From contig RCSZ01000005.1 of NCBI GenBank assembly GCA_014898425.1, positions 2,444,501-2,508,500 of the forward strand: a stretch of DNA of 64,000 nt, read 5' to 3'. A model generated the notes under the pieces. That model was not told where the DNA came from and did not search any database. It worked only from the letters and a program-made list of their open reading frames with translations. This document shows positions 32,906 to 45,030 of the stretch, in pieces. The stretch's first letter is position 1. Each line of letters opens with the position of its first letter. This DNA is from Botryotinia globosa. Taxonomy: Eukaryota > Ascomycota > Leotiomycetes > Helotiales > Sclerotiniaceae. The position numbers were made by a program, and so were the translations under genes.

Positions 32906-34793
32906 CTTGAAGTAATGCTGAGTTGGATAGGGATAGATGTTGAGGGATGTGATAATGATAGGCGAGGTTTATTGTGGAGGTGTGTTGTATTGGTAGGACT
33001 GCTGGAAGCAATAAGACTGACCAGAAGGTTCAAAAAAAACTTGACTTATGTCAAAACATCCTATTCAAGATAAGAGACGGTTGAAATATGAATCAGAGGC
33101 AGTCCCAGTGCCGTTTTGGTATGTACCCAAAAGTAAGCCTGGTCGCGTGATCGCAAAATTGGGTAATGTTTTGCTCCGAAGGCTATCTTAAATTTTCGAC
33201 TTTGAGGAGATAGAAGAGTCCGTAATGGAGGTACCAGCTTGTTTTCGAGCCGCCAGTAGAAGAAACTTGCTCTTTGCTGTCCGAAAGGGAAAAGATCTGG
33301 GAGGTTCTGTTAAGATTGAGGATCGGATGATCAGAAAATAGCTCGGTCTCCTAATTCGGAGTAAAATGTTATCGTGGGTCGGAAATGAAATAAGTCTAGA
33401 ATTTATGCGTAGCCATGTTAGCAAGACACCATCGCTATTTCAAAAATAATCCGTCAAAAAAGTAAATGAAGGGGGTGAGCAAACGAGATTTCATACATTC
33501 TATACCATAAATTTCGAGTGTAGGCAGTTCTGTAGGCAGTTCCAAAGATAATCTTGGTGTAAAACAAGGTATACTGGCAGGTAATCAACCATACACAATT
33601 CTTAGATCGAATTAACCACAGGAGTTCGATTCTTCGACGAAAATGGCCCTTTGAAGACGACAAAATGAATTATATTGAGAAACTTGTTATTGAAAAATGA
33701 AGTAAATAGATCTCAGGAAGCTTTCCGAGGCTAATACACAATCAAAAGGCGTGGAGTAATTGTTAAGAACGTTGAGAGCAGTTTGTAATGAACGAGTTTA
33801 AAGGATGATGGCTTAAAGTTTGGGAGAGAAGGATAGGAGCGATACTTAAAGGGGGCTAGGGGCCAGTCATGAAGTGGTATGTTATGTTGAAAGTGAATTA
33901 GATTCTTCATCAGTCACAACATATTGGATGATTTTTCATATTCTTTTTGGGTCTCGAGATATAAAGAAATGTTGCCTAGTATTCACAAGCGAAAAAACGG
34001 AAGTATAGCCTTAAGAGCTCTCTATAAAATCGCGGCTCAAGAATTACAGTTTCGAGGGGAATTCTCAGATATTTCAATATAAAATCTCAATAGCATCACA
34101 ATTTGAAGATATATTGTCAGCAATTCGAAGGTTAATTGGAGCTATCACTTGACTACTTGAAGCCTGAAGCAAGAATAAAGTACACGAAATGGAAGAGTAC
34201 TGACTGAGATTCTATCACAGCAAGAGAGCAGATGAAGCTTTCTCGCCGCAGGTAGTACACGGCAAGCAGAATGAAAAGCAGAAGCTCATCGACAGGCCTT
34301 CTCGTACAGGTAGGAATGATGAGGTGGTGAGGCTGCAAGTCCGTGGATAGGCATTCAGGACCAAGACGATAACTTCAATATTGCAGAATATGATAAGGAC
34401 TGTAGATGTGTAACACACCGCTCGGGACCTAAGGAGATATCAAGATCGGCAGAAAGTCAGAAAGTAAGCCACTTGGCTTGAGTTTAGAATGGAAAGCTGG
34501 AGCACCAACATTGGAGACATTGTACCTGGAACCAAAAAGGCATGCCAGACTCAGGCCACATAGCCACAACCACTATAGGGAATATCTACCTGTTCCGGCG
34601 ACTTGGTATGCGCGACCGGCGCTAATTTATCATTCCAGTTCTTGCTACACTGCGGAGTGTAGAAAAACCATCTTGGAACTGGCATGCAGTGCGATATATG
34701 GAGTTTCAAGGCGTTACTCGAAAACAATCTCGCGTGGGACTTGAGGTCATTATTTACACATTGCTTCTTGGATCATGGTAACAGCGGGGCATC
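32906..34793. other. intergenic region
   Basis: About 1.9 kb with no recognisable gene, RNA or repeat. It includes the promoter of the Myb-like gene. Confidence 0.5.
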
Positions 34794-35832
34794 TCATAAA
34801 GTCTTCATTAAATCGTTAACGGCTTTCGCAGCAAATCTCTTCCTCTCGGCTTCTGGCAAATCCGCACCCATATCTATTTATGTCAGTTTGTAATTTTCCC
34901 AATGAGTAGACACTTCTTACCTTTGACTGCTTGCATTCTCAACATCAAAGCTTCAAGCTGCTCCACTCCATCCTCATTCTCGATTTCTCCTTCAGGGTTC
35001 GTCTTTTCGGAGGACTCGCCATAAATTGCCTGCTTCATACCGAACATTTCCATTTCCAATTCAGCCGCTTCGATACCGAACCCGATACTTTTATTATCAT
35101 CGCCATCATCCTCGAAGTCACCGAGATCAATACCTTCCCCATCATCATCACCACCCTCCCATTCATTGGCTTCTAAAGCTTCCTTCAACCTCTCAAGACC
35201 CATAGGTTCTACAGGTGTCAGTAATAAAACATGTAACTTCATTGAAATCGTTATCTTACCCGAGTATTGATTTCGACCTTTGCTTTCAAAATCAATAAAT
35301 TCAAAACCATGCTCCTGGCACAATTCTTCCCACTCATCGAAGCTTTTCTCTAGGCATGGAGTCGTTGACTGTGGCATAGCCACGGCCAAACAAACGCCAT
35401 CCCAAGTATAACCACAGCCCTCCTTGACAACCTCGGCCACACTCTCCAAAAGAATCTTAAAAGCTTGTAACTCGGCCTCATCGACAGGCTTTCGGAAACA
35501 TACAATAAAGGCACCAAGAACCGTCAGAACTTCTCGAGCTTCTGGTGCCAAAAATTCTTTACACCATATTTCTGGCTCATGTATCTCATCAAGCCATATT
35601 GGAACACTTGCGGTATAGTAATTAGTTTTGATAGGCCAGTCATGGGTTACACCTGCGATGGAGTCTCCTGTGAGAGCAGGCGCAGAACCCGTGAGACCTG
35701 GAAAGATAAGTCAGTGTCCAAATCGTGTTTATAAGCATAAGTGGTATTCAAACCTTTCAATAAGTCTACAAGGCCAGAGTCTGGTCTACTAACAGCTAGA
35801 ATACGCCGTGGATGTGAAATTTCCATCGCCAT
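34794..35832 (-). CDS. IRC6: Irc6/AAGAB-type alpha/gamma-adaptin-binding protein
   Basis: Exons 35832-35754, 35697-35260, 35208-34921 and 34873-34794 give 294 aa; introns of 56, 51 and 47 nt have GTTTGA/GTAAGA/GTAAGA and CAG/TAG ends, and all phases agree. The N-terminus (HPRRILAVSRPDSGLVDLLKGLTGSAP) looks like a degenerate small-GTPase fold with a beta strand and a poor P-loop, as in AAGAB/p34. The middle has ILGAFIVCFRKP-like strands and EFIDFE. The C-terminus carries EPMGLERLKEALEANEW and MGADLPEAERKRFAAKAVNDLM, characteristic of the family end. These proteins act as chaperones or regulators of AP-1/AP-2 adaptor complexes in clathrin traffic. The 51-nt intron is a multiple of three and has no stop. 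Confidence 0.85.
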
Positions 35833-36237
35833 GATTGATTGTATGTATTGGTCAGTCTAGGTCGGGAACACAAGCAAAAACAGTAGGCTTGATATTATGT
35901 CGGAAGTTTCTTTGCCCGATCCGAAATTTACAGTAGCATTATATCATTGGCTTATTTTCTTTGACATCTGAACAAGTTCATTGGAATATACCTAAATAGA
36001 GAGAGATATAGCAATTACCTTTAGGATATTGGATATAAGCTCCCAATTACTCTGCTCTAACTCAAATGCCAGTATGGAAAAGGCCCTCTCCATGTATGCT
36101 TGTGCGCTGGGCCATCCTCAATATTCGAGCCTTGGTAGCTCTCCTCTGCCCAGACTAGCTTTGCAATTTATCATAAGTTTTCCTCAAACGCCGACAATTG
36201 AAAATTTATCCTTTCATCCACATATAATATGAGTCTC

Positions 36238-36857
36238 TCAACCTCTTGGTGCTCCTCGTCCACTTGCTCTCGCCCTGCTAACTGTAGCCCTTCCTCTTGC
36301 CAATCCGACACCTCTACCCCTAGTATTTCTACTCCTGAACATAGGCGCGTTCCTACAATAGTTTACGTTAGCCTTGTCCACGATAATATATACTGCGCCG
36401 GAGCTTCGTCTTGACTACACGAACCTTAACATATCTGGAACAATAAAGAATCTCACGTGTGAGCCTCTAATGTATACTTGGTCCAAATGACTGACACGGC
36501 CATCGCGCGCTGTGACGGTAATATCTTTGAGTTGAACGTTCATGTTATCTTCCGCTGTCATGATCTCGAATTAGTATGTCCTTTCTTTCTTTTCTTGCGG
36601 CTTGCGAGCTTGATGAGCGTAATAGGTAATCGTACCTTCCAAAAGCTTTCCACGGTAGACCTGGCCGGTCGTGATCTCGAGAGTTACGACGTGACCCTAG
36701 TGGACGACAATTATCAGCGGAGAACATGGCAGATGTCAAATGAGAAGATAAGTGCGCCGGGCCTTGGTACACTGGACCTTGGAGCCTATAAGGAATAGAA
36801 TGGACTAACTTGGGCCTCGTTCAAGAGCTTGATTGGTATTCCGATTGTGCTCGTCAT
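36238..36857 (-). CDS. SMD3: small nuclear ribonucleoprotein SmD3
   Basis: Exons 36857-36810, 36696-36636, 36554-36425 and 36352-36238 give 117 aa. The product starts [16 protein letters not shown], then [20 protein letters not shown] (Sm1 motif), [37 protein letters not shown] (Sm2 motif) and ends with an Arg/Gly-rich tail ([20 protein letters not shown]), as in SmD3 proteins. SmD3 is one of seven Sm proteins forming the ring on U1, U2, U4 and U5 snRNAs in the spliceosome; its RG tail is a site of arginine methylation. Introns are 113, 81 and 72 nt. Because the exons are so short, the gene has no long reading frame, and an opposite-strand frame over it is spurious. It diverges from GEP4 with about 245 bases between starts. 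Confidence 0.95.
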
Positions 36858-37101
36858 GATTGTTAGAGATCGATTATATCGCGAGGAATTGAGTAGAGAG
36901 AGATAAGGGTCTGGGATAAAGTTGTTGAAAGTTGGCGCGCGTGAATGTCAGTATCCGAGTGAAGCTTTGGATATTACAGAATAATTTGACGCTAGTGATC
37001 TTGAAGCTCTCGGTAACTTCCGCCCACCATCTTCAAGCAATCCTCCTCAGAATTATTGATCTGATCCGAACATTACAACCATTGCTTGAGAAATTACATC
37101 A
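36858..37101. promoter_or_regulatory. divergent promoter between SMD3 and GEP4
   Basis: These 244 bases lie between the two start codons on opposite strands, so both core promoters are here. An ATTATTGATCTGATCCGAAC stretch lies near 37048. Both neighbours are housekeeping genes, so shared constitutive expression is likely. Confidence 0.6.
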
Positions 37102-37938
37102 ATGGATATGAATACTCTTAACATATCAGCAACGGTGAATATATTTCGTCTTCTCGTAAGACCGAAATTGATTTTACCTCAAGCAACCGTTTCCACATTC
37201 AACCACCTGCCGATACCTCTCAACTCGGCTTTTGATAAATACAAAAATGCTGATATTAGAGCTGTAGTGTTGGACAAGGATAATTGCTTCGCATATCCTA
37301 AATCTAATGACATATACGAACCTTACAATGTACGTTGAAGGGTATACTCTATGGTTTCTCAAACTGATCGATCTAAACTGAGCACGCTGGGTGGGGTGTT
37401 TGCTCTACCTCTGCCCAAATAAATTTGTATCATGAGATCTTCTTTCAATGTTAATGTGTTCCAGGAAACTTTTAAGAAACTTCGGGAAGCTTATCCAGGC
37501 CGGCGGCTTCTGATTGTTTCTAATACAGCAGGTGCTGAATCTTTGGATCGTTCTGGCACGCTTGCTGTTGAAGTTGAGAAGTCTACAGGCGTTACAGTCT
37601 TATCTCACGCTTCTAAGAAGCCCGGATGCGGTCCTGATATTATGGAATACTTCTCGAAGTATCCCGAGACCGGGGTCACCAGACCAGATCAGATAGCAGT
37701 TGTCGGGGATAGACTCACCACTGATGTTATGATGGCAAACCTCATGGGAAGTTATTCCGTATGGATCAAAGATGGAGTTGTACCAGTGGAGGAAACAAGT
37801 GTGGTAAGTATTGTAGGTATCATTACAAGTTTGATCTAATAGATATCCTAGTTTGCAAGGTTAGAGCAGAAATTCGCTGGATTTTTGATTCGACGCGGTT
37901 ACGAGGCGCCAGAGCCAGCAAGTCCATTCGAGAAGTAG
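37102..37938 (+). CDS. GEP4: mitochondrial phosphatidylglycerophosphatase Gep4 (HAD family)
   Basis: Exons 37102-37329, 37465-37803 and 37852-37938 give 217 aa. The catalytic HAD motif DKDN is at residues 58-61 in AVVLDKDNCFAYP, with Asp58 as nucleophile and Asp60 as acid. Further marks are LLIVSNTAG (motif II), the SHASKKPGCG lysine (motif III) and IAVVGDRLTTDVMMA with the acidic GDRxxTD (motif IV). The ending FARLEQKFAGFLIRRGYEAP matches the family. Gep4 dephosphorylates phosphatidylglycerophosphate to phosphatidylglycerol in the mitochondrial matrix on the cardiolipin route. A classic cleavable presequence is not obvious; the first 40 residues are hydrophobic and basic. Introns are 135 and 48 nt. 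Start 37102 has a second Met two codons on. Confidence 0.93.
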
Positions 37939-38921
37939 ATTTGCATCGTTTATTACTCATCTGCAACGATGCATTGCTTTCTAATCAAAATGAATTTTAC
38001 CTTACTCTACCTTGACTTCCCCTTCTCGCAAGTAAATGTGCAGAAGCTACCATTATAGTACACTAGTTGTGTTGATGGTACTCACATGGGGATAACGAGA
38101 AACAGTCAGGGGAGCAGCTGGCGGTCCAAGTTCATCAACCAGAAGTGAGGAAAGGAGTAGTGATGCTCCTTTAGCTAGGACTGCTAGTGGTAACCGGATG
38201 CCTCCACGGCTTCAAAATGTTTGATCCGTTGGACTAATTGAATCAATTTGGCCAAGACTATATCAGATGAGAATTAAAAATTCAGCCCAAACATACAGAG
38301 GCTTGTTCAGGCTGCCCAAGTAATTCTCAATCTGGTGATATTAAGAAAAAGGAGCCCGATCGGTATGGAATGGTGGAGAAGTCACTTGCCATCATCCAGA
38401 TAGACGAGACAAACACACGAGCAACCGACAAACGTAGGCAGCTTGATTATGATGTATCTAAGATAATGATAGAATTCTCAACAAAATCAACTTGTACCAC
38501 CAAGTATAATACGAACCCAGCATAATTTTTTTTCCACATCACTTCTTGTTGCTCCACCCCTCGTATCGTATGCTCTTGGTATTCTCTGTGCGATTATCAC
38601 CACATCGGCTCTTTTGAAAGATGTCCGAAGTTAAAACAGCTTTACAAAACATGAAGCGATAGTTCTACTGAACAACCTATAGGAGATTGATTGTGGTTTC
38701 TTGGAAACCCACATGCATCAATTAAAGTTTAGCTTTCCATCCCCATTATTACCGGAGAACTGGGAATCTGCAATCTCCCGTCATATGACTACAATACTTT
38801 GCAAAGACTTGTGCCGAAGTTTGTAATTCTGCATATTGCAAGCCATCATTGACGCCATTGTTAGATATCAGATAAGACTTCAAGTATGTTCCATGTTGGA
38901 TCTTTCTCGTGTACTCATCAT

Positions 38922-39110
38922 TCTCGATATTCTTAGCTCATCTGAGATATTAAATTCGTTCGAGAAGTTGAGCCTTCATTCTTCGTCTCGATATTTCAGC
39001 CCATCTGGGACGTTGAATTCGTTCGATCTCACTCGTATATCAAGACTTTCTTAATACTTCAGCCTATTTGGACATTGGATTCGTTTGAGAGGTCAAGTCT
39101 TCTTTCGTCG
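38922..39110. repeat. degenerate tandem repeat of 59-66 bp, three units
   Basis: Three units can be aligned: 38922-38985, 38986-39051 and 39052-39110. Each carries TCTCGATATT or TACTTC, then CAGCC/TAGCTCATCTG-like sequence, then (A/G)TTC(G)TTCGA or GATTCGTTTGA, and a CTTTCT/CTTCG end. They have diverged by many point changes, so the duplication is old. No coding function is seen. Confidence 0.6.
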
Positions 39111-41115
39111 TCTTTCTTTCTCTCGGGATCAAGCTAAATTAGAAATCTATGGTTTATAAACGCTGAGAGCCATGCAGTTTCACATGCAATTGTATGATTG
39201 CAAAGCCCAGATCATGTTACATCAGCGCACCTGGCATGGAAATACGTCTATTGGAACATTGCTAGCTGCTGTTCTTTCAACACTATTGTTTGTCATAAAT
39301 GGCTACACTCGTGTGCGAGACCTCGAAACCAGAACACATGTCCGACAATGACGTCTGAACAGAATACAAATGTAGACGATGTTTCTGTTTGAGACTTTGT
39401 GCGGTACTTACGTGGCAACTCTACCGAGTCACCATGTTCCCAAACAGATGGAACACACTGAGCCTCGTTGTACATGTAATGGATGTTCCATAGTCACCGC
39501 TTGGCTAGAGAAATAGGCCCACAGTCTCTTCCTGGCCAGAAGATCTGACAAACCTTATCTTTCTCGTTTCGACTTAGAGTTAACTCCAAACATCAAGTTC
39601 GTCTCGCTTTGTTCTCAATATTCAACTAATCGAAAGCGAGACAGGCCGCATTGAAAACATTATTGTGATAACGGTCGAGCCTCAACAAGTCCCTCTCGAG
39701 GTTTATGCGACACCGATTTGACAGTCGGGTGGAGGCAGTCGATCTTGTGGGGAGGGAACAACCTCATAATCTCCATTGGGAAGGCCAAGCATGGAACCGG
39801 GAGGGCCATGCAATGATTGTCGTCTGAACTTGGCAGATAGAATAGGGAATCCCAGCTTATGTTCTGCTAGTGGTGTTATGCATCAAAGAGGAACAAGGAT
39901 ATGACATAATATATTTGAGTAGTTGTGTGGTTTATTTTTGGCGCTTACTACGCAGATAGTGTTGTGGATCTAGAGATACTACCTACCACAAAAAATACCT
40001 AGGTAGATCTCGCGATCTTTTGGGGTTAAAACACTTGCAAACGAAAGGACAATTGAGGAATTCAGGGCCGGCACAGCGGTGTTACTATTCAAATCCATCA
40101 TCTTTGACTGTAAGAATCCCGGTGAGAGTGGCGTAGGTAGAAAAAGCCACCACCATGTCTTGCATAGGATACCTATAGCCGTGCTTACCAGGGATGTTCA
40201 CGGCGAGATAAATGGCCGCGATGGCCTCATAATTGTAATTTGTAAGGGTCTCGTGAAATATTATGGGGTCAATTTACTCGACTTCTTCGGTTCTTCTCCG
40301 TTCAACTGTGAACTCGCAATAATGTCTTGTCCCCATCTCCTGTCAAAACTCAAAAGTATCACGATTGAGTTGTGCTTACGCGCAACACTGACAAAAGATC
40401 AACATCTGCTCTCGAGAGAAAAATCGGAGAACCTTCTTAATGGAGCGGAGCACGTGAGCCGCTCACCCCATGCTTTTGCATTATGCTTATGCTTATGCTC
40501 TGCGGTTTGACGTTTTAGGCCAATTTTCCGCACGAAAAATAGGCTAATGCCCTCCTACCCCTTTATGCATCCTTTTTTGGTGGGGGTGAAGATAGCATCT
40601 TTATCCATCTCTGGTTAGCGTCGCACAGGTTCTGTCTTGAGAAACTTTCGGATGGAGCAATACGGATTCCCACGATGGTAAAACGGGCTTCCTTTACCTG
40701 ACTGGCTTCAATCCTTTTGTTTCAGTACGTGGAACTTCGAAGAGAGGAGTGATTTTTGTTGCTGATGATTCTAATGGATTCTAGGTTTTACGGAGTACTG
40801 ACCGAGCTGAGCTATACGTGGATAGGCGAAGAAAGAGGCCAAAGTTGATAAAATTGATCACCAATGAATTTGCAAGAATTATAAGTATTAGACAATTCTT
40901 TAGATACCTATTGTTCAGTGATAACTTATCATACTATGTATATGTATTGAGAGGGCACAATTGAATCGTGAAAGGGATTCGTCAGTGGTCAATTTTGGTC
41001 TTTTTCATCTCCTTCGAATAGACGGGATTGCCGATGTATACAGTACCTAGGTAGCTATGTACATATTACCTCATCGTCAAGGGCAGCAATTGATAATGTC
41101 GTATCGATCTTACTC

Positions 41116-41140
41116 ACAAGTTACAAGTTACAAGTTACAA
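41116..41140. repeat. ACAAGTT tandem repeat
   Basis: The heptamer ACAAGTT is repeated about 3.5 times without error. Confidence 0.85.
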
Positions 41141-44097
41141 CAAATCATTTCTTGATCGATACCGTACCAAAATGCAAAGATACGAGAGAGCGATCGAATA
41201 GCTTCGTAGATAGTAGGTTAGACGAGACAAGACAAGGCTACCCCAATTTATTGTTTTGGGGGTTCGAATTTTTATGGATTGATTCGTCGATTTATACAAA
41301 TCACTATTGCCACCCCCTTAAAGCTAGCAGCGTTCCTGACTAGAACTTCCACCATGACTATCAAAACTAATCTCTATTGAGTATCGTGCATAATGATACA
41401 AAAGATGAACCACACGTTGGTCCCGCACAATCGCCGAGCCAGTCGATGCAGGTACAAAAGTTGTTGCATGCTTCGAAGTTCACCCTTTTTGTTTGCCGGT
41501 AATGCGGTACGAACAAAGCATACGCTACTTCCATCTAGGTACGGCTCGCAACTAAAAGAACAAACTATTCTCCCTCGGGCTTAGATATGTCACCAGTCAA
41601 ACGAATCGTTCGAGCTAATGGTGTTTAGATCAAGGTTTTAATATTCATGTTGATGCCAAATTGCCAATGCCATCATGTTTCCCCCCCCCTCCGTCCCATC
41701 TTTTTTATACATTTCGGCATTCGCGCTTGTCATTGGTTTCAACGAGCGGTAAATCGTGGCTGAATGGGTAGCTAAGGTTTCTCAGGGAATCAGGGGTTAT
41801 ATTTATCTTGACGATGGATGGAACTCTGAATGGTTTCAATTGTTTGCCAGGGGGGCAAGAAGCAAAGTCTTGGATTTCGAATACAAATAATTCTCTTCTT
41901 CCTCTCTTTATCATCATAGTCAGGAGTATACTGTGTAGAAAAGCATACATCTTAGTAACTTTTGTGCATGTATTTGCAACATTGTCACATCATATCATTG
42001 TCAGGAAAAAGATGTGTACAGTGTACTGCGTTATACTGTACACTTTGCATGACTCGGTCGGTTGATTGCATGTGTTGTTATAGTTACAAGTGATCGAGTA
42101 ACGTGCAGCAAAAGATGTGCATGGTGATTGGTACAGAAAAGGTGCATATGGACTCGGATGAAGAGGGTCGGCACCAGAAAGTCAGAAGACGGATCCTCTT
42201 CAAAAAATGAAAGGTAAGAGCATCGTGCGACTCGACCCCCAAGTTGCCACTCGACTGGCAATGATATATCAATTCGCCCACATCCGGTGTCTGTTTCCAG
42301 GGCATTCACCGTCTATCCAACGACAATCATACCGTAAGTATGTCCAAAGGCCGAAGACAGATGATTCCAGACAAGAAAATGCGGCGGTTGGATTCGCTGC
42401 CAGCCACCAACGAGGATTGATACTGGTCCTGAAAAGTCCGGAATCTGCAACAACGCAATTCAGGGGTATGGTATACCCATGTTTGAGGAGGAAGCGGAAC
42501 AAAACCAGGATGACGAGAGCCACTACACGACGATTGGAGTATGAATTGGTAGTAGTGCACCAGTCCACGGAGCACTTAGATACTTAGGTAGTGCATCAAT
42601 GGCAGCAGCGGAGCTTTGAAGTATTATTCTTGCCGTACAAGTTACAACGTACAAGTACAAAATGCAAGAATAACTTATATAGGACATTAAATTTTGCATA
42701 CGTGCGTACTTCTACATAAAAGTACATATGACGCTAAGCAACTTACATGGATCTTCTTTACCCCCTTTTTGGATCTTTTTCCAATCCAGGTCGTGCCTCG
42801 CATGGGTGTAGGTTTTGGTGGTGTAGGTGACTAAACCGCTGGGCCACGCACAGGCAGGCATCTTGGGAAGTTGGGACTCGGGAGGGAGGTATGATTTTCG
42901 AAAGGAATACAATGATCAAGGGATCGAGTTTATCAAATCCTGGATGGAGAGAGAGAGGAAGAGAAAGAGAAAGAGATTCACCTCGTTTAGTACCGGTACC
43001 TATACAGTCCTGTTTTGGTGCCCGTCTAATGGCTTACATCGTGCACAAAAATGTCAAGCTGCCATTCGTAATCGGCGTCGGTATCCCATTACTCGATGTA
43101 GTAAATAATAGTCCAACAGTTTGTCAGATAGATTATACTAATCCATCAGTTCCTGTAGGTATATGGATCGCGAGAAGGTAACTGGGTAGATGGTATTGGA
43201 TAACACAAGTAGAAAGTCGGTACCTAACAAGAAACTACTGCATTACTATTTTTGAGAGAACCACCCCCCTCATCCCCACTCACCCACTGTGCCAATGGAC
43301 TACATGAAGGTACCTACATGCGTTGGATGTATGAACTGGCAAATTCAATCAATGGCATGCGTTGTTGAGTTGATGTGCCTTTCAGGGAGGAATACTCGAG
43401 TACATACCTACCTACCTGGCTAGTTTTAGTTGGATGGAGAGGTCTAGAAGAGAAAAGAATGACAAGATGGAGAATCAACAGGAGCGCGTGATTGTGTTCT
43501 TTTCCAATCATCCATTCACTCTCTCTCATTCATCCTTTACCCCCTCTCTGGCTTTCTCTTACCTATTCTCTTTGCCTCTCGTTCTGCACGTACAATATTG
43601 TCAGTATTGTACCTAGGTAATTAGAATTTCGAGAGTGAGAGTGAGAGTGAATAGAAGACCTAGATTATCTAAAGTCGAGAGATAGTTGTGAAGAAAGACT
43701 AGGTACTAGCAGCACACACATACAAGCCACCAATTGTCGGTTAGATTCATTCATGTTTACGATGACTATACTTGCTGCTACCGCTTATCTTTGTCTTGTC
43801 TTGTTTTGTCTAGATGCTTATAAGTTCTCAACTTCTTACCGGCTTGTCTGCTGGACTGTTTGCTTGCGAGCTTGCCTGTCCTGTCTTGTCCTGCGAGTTA
43901 TGAACTTCGGCTTGCTTCAAAAGTTCACTTATGGGTTTGTGGATTGGTGGATGGTTTCAAGGATTAGCTCTATTTTAGTCTATTTTAACTGGTCAGACTC
44001 AAGTTGAGCCAGTAACCACTTTGACCAGTGGGTGACGGTTGACCAAATGACTTTTGTATAATACACCACCACACTACGCTACCACTTATTAACATAC

Positions 44098-44220
44098 ATA
44101 TAACATGACATATAACATGACATATAACATAACATATAACATAACCCATAACCACACCTTCGTACCAGTCCAGTCCAGTCCAGTCCAGTCTACGTCTACC
44201 GTCTACCGTCTACCGTCTAC
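44098..44220. repeat. cluster of short tandem repeats (ATATAACATGAC, CCAGT, TACCGTC)
   Basis: Three different short repeats follow each other in about 120 bases: a 12-mer ATATAACAT(G/A)AC in four copies, a CCAGT pentamer in about four copies near 44168, and a TACCGTC heptamer in about three copies near 44195. They sit upstream of the pyrimidine-rich leader of the homeobox gene. Confidence 0.8.
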
Positions 44221-45030
44221 CTACCACACCACACAACACTACTCCCACCATTATCACGCTAAAATTTATTATTCACTATACCCACACCTCTGATCCGCTC
44301 GCCTTTTCCCCCTTCCCATTCCCTCTTTTTTTGTCTTATTCCCTTTTTACTATCGTGGAATCAATCAATCTTCCTCTCTCTTAAAACAACTTCATCATCG
44401 TCTCTTCTATCAAAACTCTTTCCACCCCCCCTTGTGATTTTTCTCCCCTTTCCCTCTTGTCTTTCTTTTAATCGGATTCTTCGGGTCCATTACACTCCTT
44501 CGGGTTCTCAGTTATCAAATTCACATTTGCATTCTACCTCTTCACAATTATCCTGTCTAGAGAGAAAAGAATAAAGTCATTCTTGACTTGAACACTCCTT
44601 CGATTCGAACTTCACACTTCCAGTCTTTACATTCAACCACACAGTAAACAGAAGAGTCATCTTGACCCTTTTAACACTCTTTCCTCATAAATCGACGACG
44701 CTTCATTTACGAATCTCTTGAGAATCTATTCGAATCTATACTATACATTACAATATTTCCTGCAAGATTCAGCGAAGCATTTGTTTTGAAATATATCCAT
44801 CTTATCAAAGTTTGGATTTACTCAAAAGACCCTTTTATTCATTCTCACTTAGGTTTCGGTCCAGAAAAACAACCTGTGCATACAAAGCACATAGCATCTC
44901 GACGATCACAGAGACTCGTGCAACCAAAGACAACCGCTTGTCATATACTACATACACAAACATTGGAGGAAGATTGAACTATTCAGAACATACGAAAGCA
45001 ATTGACTACGGTCCCAACAACTGAAGAAAG

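Larger units (their letters stand above)
37939..45030. promoter_or_regulatory. 7.1 kb gene-free upstream region of the homeobox gene
   Basis: No convincing coding region is seen on either strand. It holds a degenerate tandem repeat (38922-39110), three ACCTAGGT palindromes (39997, 41045, 43611), several short tandem repeats, and a pyrimidine-rich stretch of about 750 bases (44240-45000) before the homeobox ATG, likely the 5' UTR and core promoter. The length is far above the other intergenic spaces here. Confidence 0.5.

Noticed and set aside
36478..36798. 106-codon plus-strand frame over SMD3
   Set aside because: It overlaps SMD3 exons antisense; the minus strand yields a complete SmD3 with proper introns.
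40079..40510. 143-codon plus-strand frame in the long intergenic region
   Set aside because: No domain, no close start context, mixed hydrophobicity; it looks like a chance frame.
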